From assembly GCA_016713905.1 (NCBI GenBank), contig JADJOE010000001.1:1427001-1491000 (forward strand): DNA of 64,000 nucleotides. Direction: 5' to 3'. Below the pieces are notes generated by a model. The model did no database searches. It saw only the letters and a list, made by a program, of their open reading frames with translations, and had not been told where the DNA came from. This DNA comes from Candidatus Vicinibacter proximus (GTDB lineage Bacteria; Bacteroidota; Bacteroidia; Chitinophagales; Saprospiraceae). Made by a program: the position numbers and the translations under genes. Shown piece after piece: positions 25,874-33,513 of this stretch; position 1 is the first letter of the stretch, and every line of letters starts with the position of its first letter.

Positions 25874-28243
25874 TTAATTTCTCAATGGTTTGTTGTGTTC
25901 AAGCATGAACTGAATTCTTTCCAAAGTTTTTGGTTCTGAACAAAGGCTAAGAAAAGCTTCCCTTTCTATATCCAATAAATATTGCTCACTCACTTTTTGA
26001 GGTGAAGAAAGATCGCCTCCGCACAAAACATATGCGATTTTCTTGGCTATCTTAATATCATGTTCAGAAGCGTAATTTCCTCTTTTAAGACTATTTGCGC
26101 CGGTATATAAAGCAGCAAGTCCTGAGCGTCCCAGGACCATAATATCTTTTCTAGGAGATGCCATAATATAATTTTCAGCCAATTGGAGAACTTTCAATTT
26201 AGCTTGGTATATCGCATTATTCCCATGGATACAGACCTGATCCCGATCAGATAGCAAATAACCAAAGTCAAATGCTTCATACGCACTTGTAGCAACAGAA
26301 GCCATTGCTATTGTTTTAAATTTTTCTATTAATTGCGGTATATGAACTTCCCCTTCTTTGAGTTGGTCTGATAATCGCAATGCAAATTCTTTTGTACCGC
26401 CTCCTCCTGGTAATAATCCAACGCCAACTTCAACTAAACCAATATAAGACTCTACCGAACAAATAGCGGCATCACAATGCATAAGAATTTCGGTTCCACC
26501 TCCGAATACATATCCCTGAGTAGCAGTCACCACCGGAATGGAAGAATACCTGCAACGCATGGAAGTATTTTGAAATAACCGTACAGCCAAATCCAATTGA
26601 TCATAATCCTGTTGAAAAGCCATCATGCCAATCAACATTAAATTGGCTCCTACGGTAAAATTAGTTGCATTGTTTCCGATTACAATTCCTTTCCAGCCTT
26701 GTGTTTCCGCAAGGTTTATGGATTCTTGGATGCCAGTTAAAATACCTTCTCCAATCGCATTATATTTACTCCTGAACTCTAAGCAGAGTACACCATCTCC
26801 AATATCATATAAATAGACTTCAGGGTTTTTATAAACTACTTTAGTTTCATCAAGTAGTCTCAATTGAATATTTTCTGTTTGGCCTGGCAAGGCAGTATAT
26901 TGGTTTAGGGCAATATCCCAATACAATAGTTGACCTTGGGTTAGTTTGTAAAATGCAGGAGCACCAAATGTAGGCATATTTTTTACCCATTCGGGTTCTT
27001 CTAATCCGACTTCCCGGATCAACTCTAGGCCAGTTTCGAAACCAACTGCATCCCATGTTTCAAAAGGCCCTAGCTCCCAGCCAAATCCACTTTTCATGGC
27101 AAGATCAATAGGGAAAAACTGATCTGAAATCTCAGGAATCCGATGGGATGCATAAGCAAATAAATAACCCAAAGATTTACGTATCAAATCACCTCCGGCG
27201 TCTTTGCATTTAATCAGAGCCCTTAATCTTTTTGGCAAATCCTCGATTTGTTTGGCTATTTGTATACTTTCAAGTTTGGCTTTTGGCTCCTGACGATATT
27301 CATGTGTTTGCAGATCAAGGGCAAGTATAATATTCTTTCCAGATTCGTCTCTCTCATCGGTTTTTGCAAAAAATCCCTTACCTGACTTTTGTCCATACCA
27401 TTTATTATCCAACAGAAACTTTAAATACGGAGGAAGCTGGATACCTTGAATAATTTGATCATCCGGGCAATTTTGTTTCAGACCCTGTATAACCATCATC
27501 GCTGTATCCAATCCCACCAAATCAGTTAGTCTGTAAGTACCTGACTTTGGTCTGCCAATGGCCGGACCTGTGAGTTTGTCTACTTCGCCAATATTCAATT
27601 TTAACTCAAAGGCAAGTTCAAAAATTTTGGCCATTACAGGTACACCGATTCTATTGGCTACAAATGCCGGGGTGTCTTTGCAAACCACAATGTTTTTTCC
27701 GAGAAACCGATTACAAAAGTGCTGAAGAAAACTTATAACATCAACAGAAGTTTCAACTGTTGGAATAAGTTCTAATAATTTTAAATACCTTGGTGGGTTG
27801 AAGAAGTGAGTTCCGCAAAAATTCTTTTTAAAATCTTCTGATCTTCCTTGCGTTAAAAGATTGATGGGAATACCAGAAGTGTTAGTAGTGATTAGACTGC
27901 CAATTTTACGGTGTTGTTCAATTCTCTCATAAATAGATTTTTTGATGTCAATTTTTTCTACCACCGCCTCCAAAATCCAATCACAATCTTTAAGCTTGTT
28001 TGAATCTTCATCATAGTTACCTATTGTGATCCGTTGTAAAAAACTTTTATGAAATATATTGGAGGGTTTTGCCTTAATGCATTTATCCAAAGCTTCTCGG
28101 ACAATTTTATTTTTGTCTGGTGAATCATGAGCCAAATCCAGAAGAAGAACCTGAAAACCCGCTCCTGCAAAATGACTTGCAATAGCCGAACCCATCAATC
28201 CTGATCCAAGTACGGCTACTTTATTTATTCGTCTGGTATTCAT
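25874..28243 (-). CDS. 3-hydroxyacyl-CoA dehydrogenase / enoyl-CoA hydratase fusion
   Basis: A 789-residue beta-oxidation enzyme with the dehydrogenase first and the hydratase last, the order of Bacillus FadN and opposite to E. coli FadB. KVAVLGSGLMGSAIASHFAG (8-27) is the NAD-binding loop; LEAVVEKIDIKKSIY, TNTSGIPI and GTHFFNPPRYLKLLELIP are 3-hydroxyacyl-CoA dehydrogenase motifs. From about 490 the crotonase fold follows: LEFRSKYNAIGEGI, FGGGTEILMHCDAAIC and VGVGLLPGGGGTKEFALR, with the oxyanion-hole glycines. It oxidises fatty acyl-CoA in the cytoplasm. No thiolase or acyl-CoA dehydrogenase gene is adjacent. A perfect 8-bp inverted repeat lies 2 bp upstream of its ATG (28246-28266) and is a good operator candidate. 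Confidence 0.92.
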   Translation of the reverse strand: MNTRRINKVAVLGSGLMGSAIASHFAGAGFQVLLLDLAHDSPDKNKIVREALDKCIKAKPSNIFHKSFLQRITIGNYDEDSNKLKDCDWILEAVVEKIDIKKSIYERIEQHRKIGSLITTNTSGIPINLLTQGRSEDFKKNFCGTHFFNPPRYLKLLELIPTVETSVDVISFLQHFCNRFLGKNIVVCKDTPAFVANRIGVPVMAKIFELAFELKLNIGEVDKLTGPAIGRPKSGTYRLTDLVGLDTAMMVIQGLKQNCPDDQIIQGIQLPPYLKFLLDNKWYGQKSGKGFFAKTDERDESGKNIILALDLQTHEYRQEPKAKLESIQIAKQIEDLPKRLRALIKCKDAGGDLIRKSLGYLFAYASHRIPEISDQFFPIDLAMKSGFGWELGPFETWDAVGFETGLELIREVGLEEPEWVKNMPTFGAPAFYKLTQGQLLYWDIALNQYTALPGQTENIQLRLLDETKVVYKNPEVYLYDIGDGVLCLEFRSKYNAIGEGILTGIQESINLAETQGWKGIVIGNNATNFTVGANLMLIGMMAFQQDYDQLDLAVRLFQNTSMRCRYSSIPVVTATQGYVFGGGTEILMHCDAAICSVESYIGLVEVGVGLLPGGGGTKEFALRLSDQLKEGEVHIPQLIEKFKTIAMASVATSAYEAFDFGYLLSDRDQVCIHGNNAIYQAKLKVLQLAENYIMASPRKDIMVLGRSGLAALYTGANSLKRGNYASEHDIKIAKKIAYVLCGGDLSSPQKVSEQYLLDIEREAFLSLCSEPKTLERIQFMLEHNKPLRN

Positions 28244-28245
28244 AT

Positions 28246-28266
28246 GGTAAATTTCGTGAATTTACC
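28246..28266. promoter_or_regulatory. Operator-like inverted repeat before the beta-oxidation gene
   Basis: GGTAAATT (28246-28253), five bases TCGTG, then AATTTACC (28259-28266) form a perfect 8-bp dyad immediately upstream of the ATG at 28243. A 21-bp palindrome at this place suggests a dimeric repressor, for example a TetR/FadR-type fatty acid regulator; the regulator is not encoded next to it. Confidence 0.55.
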
Positions 28267-28321
28267 GATAATGACAACAGAAATCAATAGATATTGGAAA
28301 AAGTGTTATTTAATCTGAAAG

Positions 28322-29161
28322 CTAAGGTCTTAATGACTTCTTAAATAATCTTTGTGTCTTCAATGTTTCACCGTCATTGGCTTGAAATTGTAACAGATAT
28401 ACCCCATCCACCAAATCAGCAACATTGAAACATTTTTTTCCGAATTCGAGCGGTATTTTTTTAAGACTTTTGCCGAGAAGATCCCGGACAATAACTTGGC
28501 TCACTTTACCTGTTTCATCTTTGATATTTACCAAATCATACGCGGGATTAGGATAAAAGCTAATTGAATTTCCAGCATTTAAATATTTGGTGGATGAGCT
28601 AACTTCTTCATTTAGTTGCAGGTTCACTTTAGCAGATCCGTCTCCTGAAAGATCATTATCTGCATTGACACCATTTCCGGCGGCATAAAAACTCACAGGG
28701 CCTGAGCCCGCTGTAGGTGCAGTCCAGTTAATTTCAAAAATGTTGACATCACTTCGATTATTGTGCTCTGCATATAATCTGTTGTTTAAGGCAGTACTGA
28801 TTTTGACATTTTTTGTGGCAGGACTTAAATTTTTTAAATCCGGCCCATCTATGCCCAGAGAGGCATTCAGAACAAGCATCTGAAAGCCATAGCCCTTGGG
28901 AGTATTGCCACCTATATGATTTACAGTAACTTTAACCAAATACTTTTCTCCTGGTTTATAGCTTGCAACAGTATCTCCATTGAAGAAAACTTGTAATTTA
29001 AGACTTACATCAATCGGACCGTTATGACAACTTTTGCAAACCGTATTTTCCTTTGGCGCACCTGTGCTGCCAATACCCTGCGAACCTGCTCGCCCACCTT
29101 TGTTAGACATGGTAATAAGGCCAATAAAAGTCAAAATAAAAACGATGTACAAATACTTCAT
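28322..29161 (-). CDS. Secreted CxxCH protein with T9SS type A sorting domain
   Basis: A 279-residue exported protein. A signal-like hydrophobic N-terminus (MKYLYIVFILTFIGLITMS) is followed by GGRAGSQGIGSTGAPKENTV and CKSCHNGP, a CxxCH motif that could attach heme c. A beta-sandwich (about 45-190) follows, with FNGDTVASYKPGEKYLVKV, GYGFQMLVL and FEINWTAPTAGSGPVSFYAAG; this is the pattern of the choice-of-anchor V (reeler-like) domain seen with CxxCH in Bacteroidota. The C-terminus has FYPNPAYDLVNI, VRDLLGKSLK and LVDGVYLLQF, the T9SS type A domain. A role in surface electron transfer or adhesion is possible but unproven. It lies 78 bp downstream of nothing on its strand and appears monocistronic. 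Confidence 0.85.
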   Translation of the reverse strand: MKYLYIVFILTFIGLITMSNKGGRAGSQGIGSTGAPKENTVCKSCHNGPIDVSLKLQVFFNGDTVASYKPGEKYLVKVTVNHIGGNTPKGYGFQMLVLNASLGIDGPDLKNLSPATKNVKISTALNNRLYAEHNNRSDVNIFEINWTAPTAGSGPVSFYAAGNGVNADNDLSGDGSAKVNLQLNEEVSSSTKYLNAGNSISFYPNPAYDLVNIKDETGKVSQVIVRDLLGKSLKKIPLEFGKKCFNVADLVDGVYLLQFQANDGETLKTQRLFKKSLRP

Positions 29162-29277
29162 AAGCCCAGAGTTTAGTGTGACAAAATTATATCCTCTTAG
29201 ATGTAAACCAATTTAAGGTAATGTTAAATTTGCCAAAAGATTAAAATTGTGTATTTGACTGTATAAAGGAATAATAG

Positions 29278-29823
29278 TTAAAAATTGTACTCGCTATTTT
29301 TTCCCTTAATTCCCTTAAATAAGGACTCCAAATAGTCCATGTCCTTTTTCTCATCCTCTGATGGGATAAATGGTGGAAGGAATTTAACTTCGTGGGAGCC
29401 AAAGTCAAATTGGCAGGGAATAATTGGGATACCAGCTCCTTTGGCGATAAAGTAAAAACCTGTTTTGAAGTGTTCAACTTTCTTTCTTGTTCCTTCGGGG
29501 GCCATTACAATGGCAAAATTATCATGAGCATTGAATATATTGACATAGGACTGTACCAAATTAGTGGATCGGTTTCTTTCCACAGGATACCCTCCCAGCG
29601 CTCTGAAAATTATTCCAAGGGGAAATCTGAATAAGCTGGATTTACCAAGATATTTTACTTTGTCCAGTCGACAAGCTTTGCGGACCAACAAACCCAATGG
29701 AAAATCCCAGTTGGAGGTGTGTGGAGCAACAATAATAATATACTTTTTAAGATGATGCATTTGTTCAAAACCGCTGGTCTTCCAACCCATCAATTGGAGC
29801 AACAGCCTGCAAATCCATGTCAT
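29278..29823 (-). CDS. 1-acylglycerol-3-phosphate acyltransferase family protein
   Basis: A 181-residue PlsC-type acyltransferase. APHTSNWDF (about 33-41) has the HxxxxD catalytic pair. GYPVERN near 78-84 and MAPEGTRKK (about 102-110) are the second and third family blocks, followed by IPIIPCQFDFG. The protein is shorter than typical PlsC (about 240 residues) and lacks a strong N-terminal membrane helix, fitting the short subfamily common in Bacteroidota. It would acylate a lysophospholipid or related lipid at the cytoplasmic membrane. The ATG at 29821-29823 lies divergently next to the potassium channel gene, only 22 bp away, so the two share a regulatory region. Confidence 0.88.
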   Translation of the reverse strand: MTWICRLLLQLMGWKTSGFEQMHHLKKYIIIVAPHTSNWDFPLGLLVRKACRLDKVKYLGKSSLFRFPLGIIFRALGGYPVERNRSTNLVQSYVNIFNAHDNFAIVMAPEGTRKKVEHFKTGFYFIAKGAGIPIIPCQFDFGSHEVKFLPPFIPSEDEKKDMDYLESLFKGIKGKNSEYNF

Positions 29824-29830
29824 ATCTTTG
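29823..29830 (+). promoter_or_regulatory. Candidate -7 box for the KirBac-type channel gene
   Basis: TATCTTTG matches TAnnTTTG and would start transcription near 29837, so the in-frame TTG at 29828 cannot be the start and the ATG at 29846 is preferred. No -33 TTTG was seen at the right distance. Confidence 0.4.
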
Positions 29831-29845
29831 AGCTTAAATTATGTT

Positions 29846-30781
29846 ATGATAAACAAAGCTAATCAAGAAAATGGTAATCTCATAGAAGCCGAAGATTCCG
29901 GTTTTGGAAAGTCTTATAGTGCCCAGTTTGGTCGAATGATTTTGCCAGATGGCAGGTTTAATGTTGAGCGGGTGGGGAAAAAAGCCCATTCCTGGTTTCA
30001 TGAATTGATCAATTTGTCCTGGCCAATATTTCTGTTGTTGATTTTTATTTTTTACAGTTTAGTGAATTTTGTATTTGCAGGTATTTATTTCCTGATTGGT
30101 CCGGAACAAATCAATGGAATAGAGCCAGGACCAAGCTGGTCTTTATTTTTACAGTGTTATTTCTTTTCAGTTCAATCATTTACTACAGTAGGGTATGGTG
30201 GGCTTCATCCTACTGGATTTGGTGCTAGTTTTCTGGCAGGAATAGAAGCATTGTCAGGACTATTAACTTTTGCCATCATCACAGGTCTGGTCTATTCCAA
30301 ATTTTCCATCCCGGGTAAACACATTATTTCCTCTAACAATTTGCTCTTTGCGCCCTACAAGGAAATAAAATCCATACAGGTAAGAATTGCCAATGAAAAT
30401 CAGTACGATCTGCTAGATATTGAAGCTAATTTAATCGTCGCATACATTCCGGAGCAATCCAAAGCCCGGGTTGTGCGAACACTCCCATTGGAAATTAAAA
30501 AAATAGCCATGTTTCCATTAAGCTGGACATTGGTACATCCTTTAAATGAAGAGAGTGAATTAAGGAATTTTTCAAGGGAAGAATTCCTGCGACTCAATTT
30601 TGAATTCATTTTGCTGGTAAGCGCGTATGATGAAGGCACTGGAAGGACTATTAAAAGTATACATTCATATGATAAATCCGACTTTGTTTTTAATGCTAAA
30701 TTCAAACCAATGTTTGAATTAAAAGATGGTAAAACTTACCTCCATTTGGATAAAATCAATGAAATTGAACATTTGGATTAA
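29846..30781 (+). CDS. Inward-rectifier-type potassium channel (KirBac-like)
   Basis: A 311-residue ion channel. Two membrane helices (about 50-75 and 130-155) flank the pore region with FTTVGYGGLHPTG, the potassium selectivity filter (TVGYG, about 113-117). An amphipathic segment (GKKAHSWFHELINLSWPIF) comes before the first helix, and the second helix is followed by FSIPGKHI and a cytoplasmic immunoglobulin-like domain with NNLLFAPYKEIKSIQVRIAN and NFEFILLVSAYDEGTGRTI. This is the prokaryotic Kir layout. It probably conducts potassium across the inner membrane. The ECF sigma gene follows 42 bp downstream; whether they are cotranscribed is uncertain. Confidence 0.9.
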   Translation: MINKANQENGNLIEAEDSGFGKSYSAQFGRMILPDGRFNVERVGKKAHSWFHELINLSWPIFLLLIFIFYSLVNFVFAGIYFLIGPEQINGIEPGPSWSLFLQCYFFSVQSFTTVGYGGLHPTGFGASFLAGIEALSGLLTFAIITGLVYSKFSIPGKHIISSNNLLFAPYKEIKSIQVRIANENQYDLLDIEANLIVAYIPEQSKARVVRTLPLEIKKIAMFPLSWTLVHPLNEESELRNFSREEFLRLNFEFILLVSAYDEGTGRTIKSIHSYDKSDFVFNAKFKPMFELKDGKTYLHLDKINEIEHLD

Positions 30782-30823
30782 ACCATTTGAATAAATAATT
30801 ATCTAACCTTTAAATCGATTCTT

Positions 30824-31387
30824 TTGAAACATGCAGATGATGAAGTAATCCTGGATTTAATTAAAAACTCAGGCAGTTTGGAAAGAGGTTTTCGTGCTTT
30901 GATGGAAAAATACCAGGAAAAGTTGTACTGGAATATCAGGAGAATGGTACTGAATCACGATGATGCAGATGACGTTCTGCAAAATACCTTTATAAAGGTA
31001 TACCGAAATATTGGACAGTTTGAACAAAAAAGCAGCCTGTTTACCTGGTTGTACAGGATCGCCACCAATGAAACCCTTAGTTTCATAGAGAGAAACAAGA
31101 AGTGGAAATATGATAACCTGGAAGATCAAAGCGAGCATCCAGCAATCTTGGCTTTAAAGTCCGATCCTTATTTTGATGGAGATGAGATCAGTCTTAGACT
31201 GGAAGCGGCCGTGTTGACATTACCTGATAAGCAAAGGCAGGTCTTCCAGATGAGGTATTATGAAGAGATGTCTTATAAAGATATAGCAGAAATATTAAAT
31301 ACTTCTGAAGGAGCATTGAAGGCATCTTTTCATCATGCAGTAAAGAAAATTGAAGAATTTGTTAAATCAAAAGAAGATAGCTTCTAA
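30824..31387 (+). CDS. ECF-type RNA polymerase sigma factor
   Basis: A 187-residue sigma factor. Region 2 includes FRALMEKYQEKLYWNIRRMV, then DADDVLQNTFIKVYRNIGQF and SLFTWLYRIATNETLSFIE. Region 4 has LPDKQRQVFQMRYYEEMSYK and DIAEILNTSEGALKASFHHA, the helix-turn-helix for -35 recognition. The start codon is TTG (30824-30826); no in-frame ATG exists before the sigma domain. A putative anti-sigma gene (12 bp on) and a secreted sensor gene follow. This three-gene arrangement is common in Bacteroidota and suggests control by an envelope signal. Confidence 0.92.
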   Translation: MKHADDEVILDLIKNSGSLERGFRALMEKYQEKLYWNIRRMVLNHDDADDVLQNTFIKVYRNIGQFEQKSSLFTWLYRIATNETLSFIERNKKWKYDNLEDQSEHPAILALKSDPYFDGDEISLRLEAAVLTLPDKQRQVFQMRYYEEMSYKDIAEILNTSEGALKASFHHAVKKIEEFVKSKEDSF

Positions 31388-31399
31388 GTTGTTAAGTAA

Positions 31400-32017
31400 A
31401 TGGATGATAATATAATATATGAACCCGAATTCCTGCACCTTTTAAAAGAAAGAGGTTCTTTTAAAGTGCCTGAACTTTATTTTGAGGAATTTTTAGAGCG
31501 GAATGAAAAAATAAGCCAGTTTGGTTACTTAGAATCTGATTTAAAGAGTCAGGATTTTCAAAATTGCCCAAAGGATTATTTTAAAGAGCTTCCGGATCTG
31601 ATTTTAGAAAAAGTAAGGATTGATCATGTTTTACCTCATCAAGATAATTCGAAATTTCAAATACCTCAGGGGTATTTCCAAAACTTGTCAGACGAGGTTT
31701 TAGGGCAAATAAAGCATGACCAGACCTTAGCCCCAAAAAAATATTTCAGAAGTAGTTGGTTATACGCAGTGGCAGCAATGTTTGTTTTGGCTGTTTCACT
31801 AGTGGTGCTCAATTACCAAAATAACCAATTAGACAAGAATCTGGATCTCAGTAAAATTGATGAAGAGGTATTGATGGAATTTGCTTATGAAAATGCTGGA
31901 GATATGGATTCAGAAAGTTTAGCAAATTTATTGGATGAGGATGAATTGTATGAAATGGATCTCCAAATTGAATTAGGTGGAAATGATTTGGATGAAATGA
32001 TTGAATTTTATCAATAA
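31400..32017 (+). CDS. Putative membrane-anchored anti-sigma factor
   Basis: A 205-residue protein with an acidic cytoplasmic N-terminal region (about 1-113) and a single membrane helix at about 115-136 (SSWLYAVAAMFVLAVSLVVL). A strongly acidic periplasmic tail follows (DLSKIDEEVLMEFAYENAG and a Glu/Asp-rich end). The short repeated sequences FKVPELYFEEFLE, CPKDYFKELPDLILEKV and FQIPQGYFQNLSDEVLGQI share a P-x-x-Y/F-F pattern, perhaps three copies of a short sigma-binding helix. I see no recognisable zinc-binding anti-sigma motif. Function is inferred from topology and from its place between the sigma factor and the secreted sensor gene. Confidence 0.72.
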   Translation: MDDNIIYEPEFLHLLKERGSFKVPELYFEEFLERNEKISQFGYLESDLKSQDFQNCPKDYFKELPDLILEKVRIDHVLPHQDNSKFQIPQGYFQNLSDEVLGQIKHDQTLAPKKYFRSSWLYAVAAMFVLAVSLVVLNYQNNQLDKNLDLSKIDEEVLMEFAYENAGDMDSESLANLLDEDELYEMDLQIELGGNDLDEMIEFYQ

Positions 32018-32029
32018 AAAATAAATGTT

Positions 32030-32485
32030 ATGAGAAATGTAATGACAATATTATTAGGTTTTCTTATTCTTGGCAATAAGATGATTGCTCAAGAAGATAA
32101 TGCGGAAGATTATGGGAAAAAGGAAAGATTTAGAGAAAAACTTGAAGCCCAGCGAATTGCTTACATTACCAATAAATTGGATTTGAGTTCTGAAGAATCC
32201 ATAAAATTTTGGCCGGTTTATAACGAATATTCCAAAAAAAGATTGGAAATCAGAAAAGAAACCAGGGAATTGAGGCAGGGAAGGGGTGATAATCGAAATT
32301 CTGTGGATGATCAATTGGCTATTCAGGAGAAGGAGCTTCATCTGAAGAGGGATTATTATAATAGATTCAAACTTTTATTGCCAGAGAAAAAATTGAGCAG
32401 ACTTGAAGAAGTGGAAAAAGAGTTCAACATGGAGGTAATAAAAACCCTGAGAGAACGAAGAAATAATAGATCTGGAGGTAGGTGA
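32030..32485 (+). CDS. Secreted Spy/CpxP-like sensor of an ECF sigma system
   Basis: A 151-residue exported protein with a signal peptide (MRNVMTILLGFLILGNKMIAQ) and a charged helical body: RFREKLEAQRIAYITNKL, LSSEESIKFWPVYNEYSKKR, LEIRKETRELRQG, LLLPEKKLSRLEEVEKEF. The LSSEE...FWPVYNEY block matches proteins annotated as sensors of ECF-type sigma factors in Bacteroidota, which resemble Spy/CpxP helical chaperones. It probably acts in the periplasm, sensing misfolded proteins or a metal, and signals through the membrane protein encoded 13 bp upstream. The signal is unknown. It ends the sigma operon. Confidence 0.8.
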   Translation: MRNVMTILLGFLILGNKMIAQEDNAEDYGKKERFREKLEAQRIAYITNKLDLSSEESIKFWPVYNEYSKKRLEIRKETRELRQGRGDNRNSVDDQLAIQEKELHLKRDYYNRFKLLLPEKKLSRLEEVEKEFNMEVIKTLRERRNNRSGGR

Positions 32486-32857
32486 TTCCTGTTTAGAATT
32501 CATTGAACAGCCTTCCGTCCGTAACTCATCTTAATTTACCGGTGACAGGAATTCCTAAAGTGCCCTAGATCAGGGGAACTTCACAGGTAGTTAAGGAATT
32601 TTAAAATTGAGTCCATACAGAATATTTTGCATGAACCTGTTGTAATTTTTGAATTTGTAATTGGTTGTTTTAAGGGGGCATTTAACCAATTAACATGTCT
32701 AAGATTAGTAAATATGCCGGTTTTTAAGCTGTGGCTTACAGTTTAAGTATCCTATATTTTCAACACGATAGTTTTTTAAAACAAAAAAAATACGGAAACT
32801 CAATAGCATCCGTATTTTTTTAATTTATCTATTTAATTAAGCGAGTAGCTTAAAAAA
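32486..32857. other. Intergenic stretch of about 370 bp with several hairpins
   Basis: No reading frame of note lies here. It holds AATTGGTT/AACCAATT (32659-32666 and 32684-32691), TAAGC/GCTTA (32725-32738), an imperfect stem around CCCT/AGGG (32558-32581) and the terminator at 32783-32821. It may be only the long 3' end of the sigma operon. A small RNA is possible, but no -7 box was found. Confidence 0.4.
32783..32821. terminator. Bidirectional terminator between the sigma operon and rplY
   Basis: AAAAAAATACGGA pairs with TCCGTATTTTTTT around a 12-base loop (32797-32808). The runs of A and T on either side allow use from both strands. It separates the plus-strand sigma operon from the minus-strand L25 gene. 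Confidence 0.85.
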
Positions 32858-33442
32858 TTATTTTTTAGCAGGGGTAGCAGTTTCCGCTGTTTTTAACGCT
32901 CTTGGAATCTCAATAGATACAATTGGCGTCGCAGCTGGAGTGACAATCTCAATACCATTTTCCGGGGTAATATCTCGGATTCTCATGGTCTGACCTAAAT
33001 CCAAGGTAGTGATGTCGACAAAAAGCTCAGAAACCAAATGTTCGGGAACAGTCTTGATTTTGATCATCCTCATCCTCTGAACCATTTTTCCTCCTGATTT
33101 TACCCCAACAGCGGCACCTTTAAGCCTTAGTGGAAGCTCAACCTTGATGGAAGTTCCCGGCACTAACTTTAAGAAATCTATGTGTACCACAGCATCAGTA
33201 ACCGGATGCCATTGTATTTCTTTAAGAATGCAACGATGAGTTGTTCCACCCAGAACGATGTCTGCGTATTTAAAATCCGGATTGTAAATCAATGATTTAA
33301 GATCTCCATTGGTTGCGTTGAACTGGATATTCTCATCCTTTGAGTACAGAACACAAGGAACAAGGCCTTCTTTTCGGTAGGACTTTGCGGCCTCTTTACC
33401 TATTTTACTTCTTTCTTGACCGTTAATGACGACTGATTTCAT
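32858..33442 (-). CDS. rplY: 50S ribosomal protein L25 / Ctc-type
   Basis: A 194-residue long-form L25. The N-terminal 90 residues hold the 5S-rRNA-binding domain (GKEAAKSYRKEGLVPCVLY, then CILKEIQWHPVTDAVVHIDF). The C-terminal beta domain (KVELPLRLKGAAVGVKSGG, LFVDITTLDLGQTMRIRDI) is typical of the Ctc subfamily. The tail is Ala/Thr/Lys-rich. It binds 5S rRNA in the large ribosomal subunit. It lies 71 bp downstream of the PRPP synthetase gene, the same pair order seen in many bacteria, so prs-rplY is likely one operon. A terminator lies downstream. Confidence 0.95.
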   Translation of the reverse strand: MKSVVINGQERSKIGKEAAKSYRKEGLVPCVLYSKDENIQFNATNGDLKSLIYNPDFKYADIVLGGTTHRCILKEIQWHPVTDAVVHIDFLKLVPGTSIKVELPLRLKGAAVGVKSGGKMVQRMRMIKIKTVPEHLVSELFVDITTLDLGQTMRIRDITPENGIEIVTPAATPIVSIEIPRALKTAETATPAKK

Positions 33443-33513
33443 GAATCTTCAGTTTAAAAATTCTTTAAAAGGAGCGCAAAGATAGCAAGAAACTAAATAA
33501 AATGATAAAAAAT

